64,000 bases of DNA from Halobacterium rubrum (GTDB lineage Archaea; Halobacteriota; Halobacteria; Halobacteriales; Halobacteriaceae), in NCBI RefSeq assembly GCF_021729015.1, contig NZ_JAJQQZ010000004.1, forward strand, positions 202,235 to 266,234, given 5' to 3'. The notes under the pieces were generated by a model that was not told the origin of the DNA, did no database searches, and worked only from the letters and a program-made list of their open reading frames with translations. A program made the position numbers and the translations under genes. Positions 28,415 through 35,530 of this stretch are shown here, piece after piece; the stretch's first letter is position 1, and the number at the start of each line of letters is the position of its first letter.

Positions 28415-30091
28415 TTAGGGGGTGTGTGGAGCGAACTTCTCGATGCCCTGCGCGAGCATACACTGCTGCCGCTGGAAACTGTCGCCGTGCAGCGGCACCA
28501 TGCTCAAGAACAACAGCGCCTCGATGAGTTGTACCGCTTTGACGTCGGCGTCAGTCTCGGCGGCCAGCATCGTGTCGAACCGTTGCTCTCGTTCTTTCTG
28601 GCCGTCCGTCGTGTAGATGTTGTAGGTCAACGCGGTGTCGTTCTCGCTGCCGCTGGCCTCGAATCTACCGTTGATGAGGTGTTCGTAGTGGCCGACGACA
28701 CTATGCCGGAGTTTCGCCAGGTCGTACCGTGGATCGCCGTAGATGTCGAATGGCCCGAACTCGCCACGCGGGTCAATGAGCTTCAGAATCTCGTTGCGTG
28801 GGTCGTAGAGGACATTCGGGAGACAGAGATCGCCGTGGATGACAGAAACCGAGTCCATATCAAGCAACCCGACGTCCGCGACCACGTCATCCAGGCAGTC
28901 CAGTATTTGGCTGAGGCCGGGGTGGGGTTCGCCGTTTATGTGGACGGTATCAGCGTCGAAGAACGGCTGGAATCGGGCATTCTCGCGTAGACGGTCGAGG
29001 CGACGCCGAGTCTTCCCCAAGTACATATCGCGAAGCGCGCTCTGGATTTCCGCTTGGCTGGCGTCTGCGCTGTACGTCATGAACTCCGCGTGCATACTGA
29101 ACAGCCGGTCGAATACGTCATTCCAAATGTGCTGGCGGTGAGACCCGTACAGTTGTAGGTCACTCAACGATGGATACCCGATGTACTCCATCTTTACGTA
29201 CGCGTCTGCAGGTGAAGTTGAGGCGTCGTAGATTCGTGGAAGATACGGCTGCAGGCCAGTAGGGATGTTCTCGTACCAGGAAATCTCGTTGATGAGCGTC
29301 TCGGTGTCGTTGCTGCGTTTCGTGATTACGTTTTTCCCGTGGTTCTCAAGCTCGTTGAACTCACGAGCGTTCAGGAACCGCTTTTTTGCCCGGTGGTAGG
29401 TGTCGAGGTGGCCGACGTCCAGCCACGTTTCGGGCTGGTAGAGTTCGTACGTTCGCGGTTCGAGGTAAGAGAGTAGTGCCCGGTAGAAGTAGTCGAGACC
29501 GCTGTCCAACTCGGCCGGCGTGTCCTGCATCGCGTCGAAGAACGCGCCGGCATCAGCAAGCCCGAACTGGCCTGTGAAGCACGGCTGCGGACAATCCTGC
29601 GACCGCTTGTTTTTCTGGGTCGCGTTGGTGATGCGGTCGCTCTCGATGTCGAACGTTGTCCAGCGGTACGTCCGGTCGCGCTCCTGGTAGGCGACAATGC
29701 TCCTGTCATCAACCGTTCGCAGTGGTGAGATGAGCGTATCTGCGAAGTTCAGGTACACTGAGCGGTCTATAAGCGACTCCTCGTTAAAGGCATCCAGAGC
29801 CGTGTAGACCGTTTCGCCGAGCGACTGGGTGCCTGTGGCGTCTACCACCGTCCACTCGTAGTCACTCCGGGCGACGTACGTCTCGATGGAGTCAGCCGAC
29901 TCGCCAACGGCGACGACCCGCGTTACGTCGTGGTCGCTGTAGGCTTCCGCGAGCCGTTCCAGCATCGGTTTCCCGTCGAGAGGAATCATCCCCGTTGGTA
30001 CGGCGCCGACGTCGAGGCGGAGCTCGTCAGCAACTTGAATCGCGGACGGGACGATAAGGAGGTCGTCCCCAGGGTCGGTTGGCGTGGGCAT
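28415..30091 (-). CDS. fused nucleotidyltransferase - APH-type kinase
   Basis: This 558-aa protein has two parts. Residues 1 to about 230 look like a nucleotidyltransferase fold with a divergent start (LLIVPSAIQVAD in place of the usual glycine-rich loop, then PTGMIPLDGKPMLERL). The rest is an aminoglycoside/choline phosphotransferase-like kinase with catalytic SVIHGDLCLPNVLYD and metal-binding IDPRGEFG. Such pairs (as in LicC/LicA) phosphorylate and activate a small alcohol for transfer to surface glycans; the substrate here is unknown. It lies 16 bp after the upstream nucleotidyltransferase gene. Confidence 0.75.
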   Translation of the reverse strand: MPTPTDPGDDLLIVPSAIQVADELRLDVGAVPTGMIPLDGKPMLERLAEAYSDHDVTRVVAVGESADSIETYVARSDYEWTVVDATGTQSLGETVYTALDAFNEESLIDRSVYLNFADTLISPLRTVDDRSIVAYQERDRTYRWTTFDIESDRITNATQKNKRSQDCPQPCFTGQFGLADAGAFFDAMQDTPAELDSGLDYFYRALLSYLEPRTYELYQPETWLDVGHLDTYHRAKKRFLNAREFNELENHGKNVITKRSNDTETLINEISWYENIPTGLQPYLPRIYDASTSPADAYVKMEYIGYPSLSDLQLYGSHRQHIWNDVFDRLFSMHAEFMTYSADASQAEIQSALRDMYLGKTRRRLDRLRENARFQPFFDADTVHINGEPHPGLSQILDCLDDVVADVGLLDMDSVSVIHGDLCLPNVLYDPRNEILKLIDPRGEFGPFDIYGDPRYDLAKLRHSVVGHYEHLINGRFEASGSENDTALTYNIYTTDGQKEREQRFDTMLAAETDADVKAVQLIEALLFLSMVPLHGDSFQRQQCMLAQGIEKFAPHTP

Positions 30092-30107
30092 AGTAGGTTC
30101 GAGAGCG

Positions 30108-30827
30108 TTATTCAGGCGTGAACTCGGGGTCGAATTCGCGGAGGTCTTCAGGGGTACCTAGAACGTGAACGTCGTCTCGATCCAAGTCGTAGGGAAGCAC
30201 CGTCTTCCCGTGGTCAATCAGGTAGTTGTAGAGCGGGGCGACGTATGTTTCGCCGTACTCCCGTTCAACCTGGGCCGCGCTGTGCTCGTATGCGTCGACG
30301 AGCTCCGCCCACTGGTCGAAGTAGTAGAAGCCGGCAGTCGCAAGGTCGGAGATTTTCTCTTTCTCAGACACCTCTGTGGCGTGGCCGTCGTCGTCCGTCT
30401 TGATGAAGCTCCACCGTTCGCCCGACGCCGTGAACGACGGGATGAACCCGTCGCCGTCGATGTCTTCGGGAGTCAGCGATCCTTCTTCGATGTAGGTGTC
30501 GATATTGTAGATTGCGACCGCGTTATCGTCATTAATATGATCGTCGGCGGCGAGCGCGGTCTGTGCTTGACCGTTGGTGTACTCGTCGAGCACGACTTCG
30601 GTGTAGTCCGCGATGCCAAGTTGCGAGCATGCGTCAGCGAGGAAGCCAGAGGCGTCGTGGTCGGCATGCGTGACGAAGATGAACTCCTCGTTGTAGAATG
30701 CCTCGAGGCTCCGCATTGCCCAATCGAACATAGGGTCTCCTTTAACGAGGATTTCGTGCTTCGGAGACGTGACACCGACTTCCCTGAAGCGGCTGCCTCG
30801 TCCCGCCATCGTCACGAGAACTTTCAT
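30108..30827 (-). CDS. sugar-nucleotidyltransferase family protein
   Basis: Starting at ATG 30827 this 239-aa protein has a nucleotidyltransferase signature (VTMAGRGSRFREVG, then SPKHEILVKGDPMF) and a metal-binding Asp in IYNIDTYIEEG. It should activate a sugar phosphate or related compound as an NDP derivative. A TTG four codons upstream is a less likely start. It heads the three-gene block with the fused transferase-kinase and the HAD phosphatase, separated by short gaps. Confidence 0.83.
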   Translation of the reverse strand: MKVLVTMAGRGSRFREVGVTSPKHEILVKGDPMFDWAMRSLEAFYNEEFIFVTHADHDASGFLADACSQLGIADYTEVVLDEYTNGQAQTALAADDHINDDNAVAIYNIDTYIEEGSLTPEDIDGDGFIPSFTASGERWSFIKTDDDGHATEVSEKEKISDLATAGFYYFDQWAELVDAYEHSAAQVEREYGETYVAPLYNYLIDHGKTVLPYDLDRDDVHVLGTPEDLREFDPEFTPE

Positions 30828-30999
30828 ATCCTGAGCCAACTCTTTCAGAACCTATTATTGTGTCGCCTTCCGCTTCGGAAGCCCATGTAGCGACATATTT
30901 CTGCCCCGCCAACGGTTGATGATTCTATGCCACAGGTACGAACGTCGGCTTGCGAAATCCGTTCACCGTTTGGAGACTGGTATACGACCGTTCGCGATC

Positions 31000-31080
31000 C
31001 TAGAGTTTCGGTTACGGCTGCGGAACTGTGGGGAGTATCTTGGAATTTCGGCCTAACTACATCTCTAACGGGGAAATCTA
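31000..31080 (+). repeat. VALATP-type repeat, copy 1
   Basis: Bases from GATCCTAGAG to about 31080, with the core GGCTGCGGAACTGTGGGGAG, align with 35285-35378 (GGCTGCGGAACGGTGGGGAG, then TTGGAATT and CTAACGGGGAA in both). The gap 30,828-31,108 has no intact gene; this repeat is its only recognisable content. The repeat appears to be the 3' end of an older coding sequence common to element tails. Confidence 0.5.
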
Positions 31081-31108
31081 ATCCCGAAAGAACTGAAGAG
31101 CTACCAAC

Positions 31109-32062
31109 TTACTGCATTTCGTGGCTATTCACACCGCCCGATGCGTCACCGTGTCGAAACTCGTTACAATCGTAACGGGGGAGTGCTTGCGGTTGCGTTT
31201 GGAAATCGTCCTGCTGTATGTCTCTCGATTCGACATTAAAACTGAACAAGCACCCGGCGTCGTCGAGGACGCCGCGGGTATACTCCGTGAACGTATGGAA
31301 CCCACCATACGGATAACAGAACGTTCTCACATCTAACCCGTCAACTACCGTTGAAAGGTAGTCAAAAGACGAAATAATCTCGTCTCGTTGGGCTGACTGC
31401 GATAGTTTTGAGAATACTCGGTGCGTGATAGAGTGGGACCCAAGGATCATCCCAGCGTCCTGCATTTCTCTAAGTTCTGCTGGCCGCAGATAGAATGTCT
31501 CAGAGTCAAGGTTTGCGGCGGGGAACTGCTCGCAGAGCGTGTTCAAAACGTCTTCGCGGTGCTCATAGGCGATGAAGTAGTTGAGAATACGCTTGACTGT
31601 GGTGACGCTCTCGCGGTTATTCTGGTTCTGGTAGGTTTCAGTGTGGAACTCTTCACGGCGCGCGTCCGGTACCATCTCCTCGTTTACAACGTTTAGCAGC
31701 GGTTCAAGAACTGCGTCGCCACCGTACTTCCCGACGAGTGCGTGGACACGATGCACACTCAACGCCTTCTCTTGGGTGTAGGGGCTGGTCGGAACATAGA
31801 AGATACCCCAGAGACCTCGGCGCTGTAATTCCGGGAACACCCACTCATAGTGGTCAGAGAGTCCATCATCGAACGTAAGAACAACACCGTCCGGTAGGTC
31901 AGCGTCTCCACGGACTGCGGCAAGGAACGCGTCCCGATCGACGAACCCGTACTCGTCCTCAAAGTAGTCGAGCTGCGCCCGAAAATCCTCAATATCGAGA
32001 TGATAGTACCAGGGCGCGTTGGATACGTCTGGCCGGACGTAGTGATACATCACCGCCTTCAT
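31109..32062 (-). CDS. polysaccharide deacetylase (NodB domain)
   Basis: This 317-aa protein has the NodB catalytic motifs VVLTFDDGLSDHY (general base and metal Asp) and LGSHSITHRVF (metal His pair). It should remove N-acetyl or related acyl groups from a sugar or glycan; no signal peptide is seen, so it may act on cytosolic precursors. Its start overlaps the stop of the formyltransferase gene (ATGA), so both belong to one transcript. The C-terminal 40 residues are unstructured. Confidence 0.85.
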   Translation of the reverse strand: MKAVMYHYVRPDVSNAPWYYHLDIEDFRAQLDYFEDEYGFVDRDAFLAAVRGDADLPDGVVLTFDDGLSDHYEWVFPELQRRGLWGIFYVPTSPYTQEKALSVHRVHALVGKYGGDAVLEPLLNVVNEEMVPDARREEFHTETYQNQNNRESVTTVKRILNYFIAYEHREDVLNTLCEQFPAANLDSETFYLRPAELREMQDAGMILGSHSITHRVFSKLSQSAQRDEIISSFDYLSTVVDGLDVRTFCYPYGGFHTFTEYTRGVLDDAGCLFSFNVESRDIQQDDFQTQPQALPRYDCNEFRHGDASGGVNSHEMQ

Positions 32063-32877
32063 CGCGACTTGACGACAGGGTTTTTCACAAGCGGTACGTC
32101 CGTTGTCCGTTCGGCCTGTTCTGCGAGGTAGTCATCAACCAACCCATCCTCAAAGTTCTTATACAGTTGGTCCGTCGCTTCTGTCGAATAGTCAGACGTC
32201 GTGTAGTAGTGCTCGTTGTCGGGCATCTCAGGTTGTTTCATCTTCTCCAAGTCACCAAACTTTGTGATAATCTCGCGATACGGCCAGACTATGTCCGCGA
32301 TGAGACGGTTCCCGATTTGGTGGGGGGTATCGCCGGGTTTGACGCGCGCTCGGATTTGATGGATGATGTCGCCTGTGTCGACACCTGCGTCAAGGTGCAT
32401 GAATGTCGCGCCAACGCACTCCGGTTCGCCATTGACGAGCGGCCAGAAGTTCGTCCCCGTTCCCCGGTAATAGGGCGAGAGGCCAAGGTGAACGTTCAAG
32501 AACCGTCCCTCGTATTCGGAGAGAAGAGGGTCTTCTATGATAGAGCAACCGTAGGCGACTAGCAGGTCGGGGTCAAGGTTGACGATTTCCTCGTAGTACT
32601 GCTCTTCGTTAATCTCGCCGTTTGGAATCTCCTTGGGATTTGAGTGGTCGGGAGTATAGTCAACGAAGTGCCGGAAGAAGTCGTCTTCAGACTCTGCACG
32701 CGCTTCTAGATGTTGGACTTTGACCTCGTCGCCTTCCTCACGAACGCGGTCAAGCGTTGACCCCTCAGTACTCTCGCAGTAGGTACGCAGAACGTTGATA
32801 TCGTCATCAAGCGCGATTGCTTTTCGGACAAATTGGTGGCGGAGTTCGGAGTTTGTTAGGATAATTACGTCAGCCAT
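32059..32877 (-). CDS. formyltransferase family protein (sugar N-formyltransferase type)
   Basis: Starting at ATG 32877 this 272-aa protein shows the formyl-tetrahydrofolate transferase core: FLNVHLGLSPYYRGTGTNFW (catalytic Asn and His) and HLDAGVDTGDII (catalytic Asp). Because it sits in a sugar-decoration cluster and is coupled to a deacetylase, N-formylation of an amino sugar is more likely than purine or Met-tRNA formylation. This is inferred from context. Confidence 0.8.
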   Translation of the reverse strand: MADVIILTNSELRHQFVRKAIALDDDINVLRTYCESTEGSTLDRVREEGDEVKVQHLEARAESEDDFFRHFVDYTPDHSNPKEIPNGEINEEQYYEEIVNLDPDLLVAYGCSIIEDPLLSEYEGRFLNVHLGLSPYYRGTGTNFWPLVNGEPECVGATFMHLDAGVDTGDIIHQIRARVKPGDTPHQIGNRLIADIVWPYREIITKFGDLEKMKQPEMPDNEHYYTTSDYSTEATDQLYKNFEDGLVDDYLAEQAERTTDVPLVKNPVVKSR

Positions 32878-33074
32878 ACTCCGCCTCAGATGGAGGATGC
32901 ATTTAGAAATTTCTGATTTCCCACTAGATATAGGACTCGGTACGAGTGACTGGAGATCACCCAACGTACCACATTAAACGCCTCTACTTTGGCTGTCTTC
33001 ACTTCCCCTACAAGCATAAATCCAGTGGTAGATGTGTCTTACGCAGGGAGTCACTAGGATACATGTTGAAGAAT

Positions 33075-33185
33075 TCAGAAACCCGAGTGGTCGTGGTTGC
33101 CAGACACACAAACCCGGCCATTGATGCCGCCGGGCGAGATCTCGACGACGAGACGGTCGGCGCAGTCTGTGCAGCACCGGATCAC
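33075..33185 (-). CDS. small Cys-rich protein of provirus type
   Basis: This ORF of 36 residues starts at GTG 33185 and overlaps the previous small gene by GTGA. It contains RCCTDCADRLVV and a later C-x4-NHDH stretch, suggesting a single zinc-binding site. Such tiny coupled zinc proteins are common near haloarchaeal integrative elements. Being short, it could be a relic. Confidence 0.4.
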   Translation of the reverse strand: MIRCCTDCADRLVVEISPGGINGRVCVSGNHDHSGF

Positions 33186-33298
33186 GGGCGGCACACCCCG
33201 GATTCGCGGGCGGCGCAGAACTGCCCCTCGTAGCCGATCCAGCAGCCGCAGTACCGACAGATGTCTCTCTCGTCGGTATCAGTGCGGCTACTCACCAC
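33182..33298 (-). CDS. small zinc-finger protein of provirus type
   Basis: This frame of 38 residues starts at GTG 33298 and contains ICRYCGCW and FCAARESGVCRP, four Cys in C-x2-C/C-x7-C spacing that could bind one zinc ion. It lies about 75 bp from a TATA-like ATATAAAAGTA (read on the minus strand) adjoining an att-like repeat, the same layout as the zinc-protein gene next to tRNA-Trp (37392-37604). Confidence 0.45.
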   Translation of the reverse strand: MVSSRTDTDERDICRYCGCWIGYEGQFCAARESGVCRP

Positions 33299-33350
33299 GA
33301 CCACCCCCGTTCAGACGGGCGTGGCTACTGGTGAACGATGCAGCGAAGAA

Positions 33351-33399
33351 AGCGGCAAAAGCAGCCGCTTTACTTTTATATGAAGTGGGGCCGTAGGGA
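33351..33399. repeat. att-like repeat with adjoining promoter/operator, copy at 33.4 kb
   Basis: AGCGGCAAAAGCAGCCGC, a TACTTTTATATG stretch and TGGGGCCGTAGGGA (33386-33399) align over about 50 bp with 37649-37697, where the last part is the tRNA-Trp 3' end. The GCGG...CCGC inverted repeat plus the TATA-like sequence on the minus strand look like the promoter/operator of the small zinc genes. It marks an integration junction between two elements. Confidence 0.5.
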
Positions 33400-33444
33400 C
33401 AACGTCGGCGTCTCCGCAGGTGCCGGCGACGATTGATTCTTTCA

Positions 33445-33470
33445 GGTGTGGCTAAGGCCACCAATTCAAA
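33445..33470 (-). repeat. VALATP-type repeat, inverted copy
   Basis: The reverse complement (TTTGAATTGGTGGCCTTAGC, then CACACC) matches 35336-35361 on the plus strand at nearly every base. In translation both read F-(E/G)-(L/I)-VALATP. It is the only recognisable item between the att-like repeat at 33.39 kb and the archaellin gene. Confidence 0.5.
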
Positions 33471-33591
33471 GCACACCGTACAGTCCACAGACGCGGATAT
33501 AGATTCTACGTACTTCCAACGTTGAGAACGGAAAATGGACCGGGTAGGGTCGTTCTCGCTGAAAGCTATTGTAGCGAGATTAGTTCGCTAC

Positions 33592-34218
33592 TTACAGCGT
33601 AACGGCGTTCTTGTCTTTGAGGGATTCGGGGACGGTTGCCCAGTAGGTTGTCTTCGACCCGTACTGGGTTGTTAGCGTCAGCTGGACCTCGTCACCTGCA
33701 CCGAGACCGTCGGTAATGCCGATTTCGGGGTCACTAGTGGATTTGTTAGTTTGATTCGTTCCTCCCGCGAAGAGGACCACAGAGATACGGTCGGACTGCT
33801 GGACCAGCACGTCACTATTGTCGCCCTTGACGTTCTCTGTGTAGAACTCGTCGGAACTGTTCAGGGCGTTAGCTGAAGTGTTGTGGGTGAGCGTGACTGC
33901 CTTGTCTGGACCAATCCACTGGATAGTGGATTTGCTGAGGTTGATGTTGTCCGCACCAGCGGCCTGCCGCACTGTCAGGTTCACGAAGTCAACGGATTCA
34001 CCACTGACGTTACCGTAGGCGGAGACGACGTCGATGCGGTTAGAGACCTGTGCGCTGGCTTCTTCCCCGGTCGCGCTGCCTTTCGACTGGAGGAAGCCAG
34101 CCGTGTTGATGAGGACACCGGCGGCAATGGCGGCGACCAGCACCATCGCGATGAACACGATGAGTGTGCCGATCCCGACCTGACCGCGCTCGTCCTCGTC
34201 GTTGATAAACTCGAACAT
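33592..34218 (-). CDS. archaellin (archaeal flagellin), copy 2
   Basis: From ATG 34218 this 208-aa protein has the same class III signal ([17 protein letters not shown]) and N-terminal helix as copy 1 at 14088-14678. The first about 80 and last about 30 residues are nearly identical, while the outer domain between them differs and is longer ([17 protein letters not shown] region). It sits inside the tRNA-Trp island, without other archaellum genes. A GGGTTTATTTAGGG promoter element lies about 36 bp upstream. Confidence 0.92.
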   Translation of the reverse strand: MFEFINDEDERGQVGIGTLIVFIAMVLVAAIAAGVLINTAGFLQSKGSATGEEASAQVSNRIDVVSAYGNVSGESVDFVNLTVRQAAGADNINLSKSTIQWIGPDKAVTLTHNTSANALNSSDEFYTENVKGDNSDVLVQQSDRISVVLFAGGTNQTNKSTSDPEIGITDGLGAGDEVQLTLTTQYGSKTTYWATVPESLKDKNAVTL

Positions 34219-34387
34219 TCTGGCTACAACCATATGGCAGCAGAGTACCCTAAATAAACCCTCGCTCGTAATTATCTAGACTGGAAATTGGAGGAGCGAC
34301 ACGGGTAGTACAAAGTTTGCAACCAATGCTGATTTTCCAATAGTCTCACACCTACGTGGGGTTACGCGTCCGAGAACGTGCTCGCCC

Positions 34388-34427
34388 GAATATGCACACG
34401 AACTCGCGCCCACTCGTGTGCATATTC
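34388..34427. repeat. long inverted repeat (14-bp perfect arms, 12-bp loop)
   Basis: GAATATGCACACGA at 34388-34401 is exactly repeated in inverse form at 34414-34427. It lies in the 340-bp gap between the divergent archaellin and DUF7692-like genes, which otherwise shows only promoters. It could be an operator, a recombination site or a transcript hairpin; no T-run follows. Confidence 0.6.
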
Positions 34428-34500
34428 GCGCTCGGTCGTCCTCGCGCACCCGTAGACCTACCGCGTCCGTGATAGGAAAACGGCGAATCACCCCTATATT

Positions 34501-34585
34501 CGGGTGTTCAGTGAGCCAAATTCGTTCGGTTATCCGGGGTCGTGTGCACGAGACGAGTATGCGAATTCGAACTGACGGCGAGTAT
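34501..34585 (+). repeat. duplicated promoter/5' region of the DUF7692-like gene
   Basis: This is the counterpart of 27449-27530 (shared GTGTTCAGTGAGC, AAATTC, TTCGGT and CGACGAGTAT/AGACGAGTAT blocks). Here the downstream gene is intact. It indicates that two related elements carrying this gene once entered the island. Confidence 0.5.
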
Positions 34586-34816
34586 GCGCACCGGAAGGAC
34601 ACGATAGAGGCGGCAGCGGAGCGCCTGGACTGTAACAAGACTCACGCCGTGCTTGTCTCCTGCGAGGTCGTCGGCGACGTCCTGGACGGTGTGGAGGACG
34701 CACTGGAGCATCCCGATCTCCCGCCGAGTCTCCGCGACGAGCTCGCCGAGACCATCTCCACTCGGCGCGTCGACGTCGATGCTTCCGAGCCCGAGGTGGA
34801 TATGAATCTGGATTAG
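34559..34816 (+). CDS. DUF7692-like small protein
   Basis: This 85-aa protein (MRIRTDGEYAHRKDTIEAAA start) has a short beta strand, then helices IEAAAERLDCNKTHAVLVSCEVV and a DALEHPDLPPSLRDELAETIST segment. The first half resembles a ribbon-helix-helix DNA-binding protein, and proteins of this type (annotated DUF7692, from memory) are frequent in haloarchaeal proviruses. A control role for element genes is plausible. Its last four bases overlap the convergent membrane-protein gene. Confidence 0.7.
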   Translation: MRIRTDGEYAHRKDTIEAAAERLDCNKTHAVLVSCEVVGDVLDGVEDALEHPDLPPSLRDELAETISTRRVDVDASEPEVDMNLD

Positions 34817-35229
34817 TCCTCTCCCTCAGAATCCCGGTACCTCTCGAATGGCCTCAACAATTTCACTGCCATAATTATGTAGAGAAAGAGCCCGATGCCG
34901 ATATAGAAATTCGTGGTGTTGTAGAACTCTTGTAGTGCGACAACCGGCGTTATCAGGGCACCGAGTACGTAGTAGAGTAGTGAGATAAACAAGAGACTCT
35001 GAACCCAATCAGGACCGTCAATCTTGTATCGTATGTTGCTCTCTCCAGAGTGTTCCTTCCCAGCTACAGCGAGGTCATGAACCGCGGCTGAAATGGCTAC
35101 GAACACTCCAGATAGAGCAATCATCAGGAAATCCTGATGCAGATATGAGATATAGGAAATCAGTGCGGGCGGTAAGAATACCATTCGCGGACGGAAGCGA
35201 GTGGCAGACTCAATCAGATTGCTCGGCAT
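34813..35229 (-). CDS. hypothetical membrane protein
   Basis: This 138-aa protein has about four hydrophobic segments (FLPPALISYISYL, FLMIALSGVFVAISAAV, LLFISLLYYVLGALITPVV, FYIGIGLFLYIIMAVKLL). Base composition is clearly lower in GC than the core genes, consistent with transfer. No family is recognised. It is convergent with the DUF7692-like gene. Confidence 0.6.
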   Translation of the reverse strand: MPSNLIESATRFRPRMVFLPPALISYISYLHQDFLMIALSGVFVAISAAVHDLAVAGKEHSGESNIRYKIDGPDWVQSLLFISLLYYVLGALITPVVALQEFYNTTNFYIGIGLFLYIIMAVKLLRPFERYRDSEGED

Positions 35230-35284
35230 CCAGTTTCAACCTAGAAATGCAAGTGCCGGCAGGGGATTATAAAACCGTGCTGTC

Positions 35285-35476
35285 GGGTCCTCATGGGGGC
35301 GGTTGCGGGTGCGGCTGCGGAACGGTGGGGAGTGTTTTGGAATTGTGGCCTTAGCCACACCCCTAACGGGGAATGTAACCCCCCGGGTTGGATTCGCCGA
35401 GCGCGGCCTCCTGGAGACCGCGTCGACGCTATGCACGAAGAAAACTCTGGTTGAAGTGGGGCTGTAGGTTGCACTA
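35285..35476 (+). pseudogene. gene-end remnant (VALATP-type) ending at an att-like repeat
   Basis: The plus frame reading GECFGIVALATPLTGN, then ERGLLETASTLCTKKTLVEVGL, ends at the TAG inside the att-like TGGGGCTGTAGG at 35457-35468. No intact start is visible. The part 35285-35378 is repeated at 31000-31080 and, inverted, at 33445. It is likely the 3' end of an ancestral element gene whose stop lay in the attachment site. It fills the 300-bp gap before the 545-aa gene. Confidence 0.45.
35457..35470 (+). repeat. att-like repeat, copy at 35.46 kb
   Basis: GAAGTGGGGCTGTAGG is nearly identical to GAAGTGGGGCCGTAGG at 33382 and related to the tRNA-Trp end at 37684. It separates the compact unit with the 545-aa gene from the archaellin-bearing segment. 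Confidence 0.4.
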
Positions 35477-35530
35477 CTGGACTTGTCTAACTTCATCTGG
35501 AGAACAGTGTTGCCACTCTGCCGTCGGGCG

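Noticed and set aside
33097..33396. 99-codon plus-strand frame ending at the att-like repeat
   Set aside because: It is antisense to two coupled Cys-rich small genes that have convincing zinc-site spacing.
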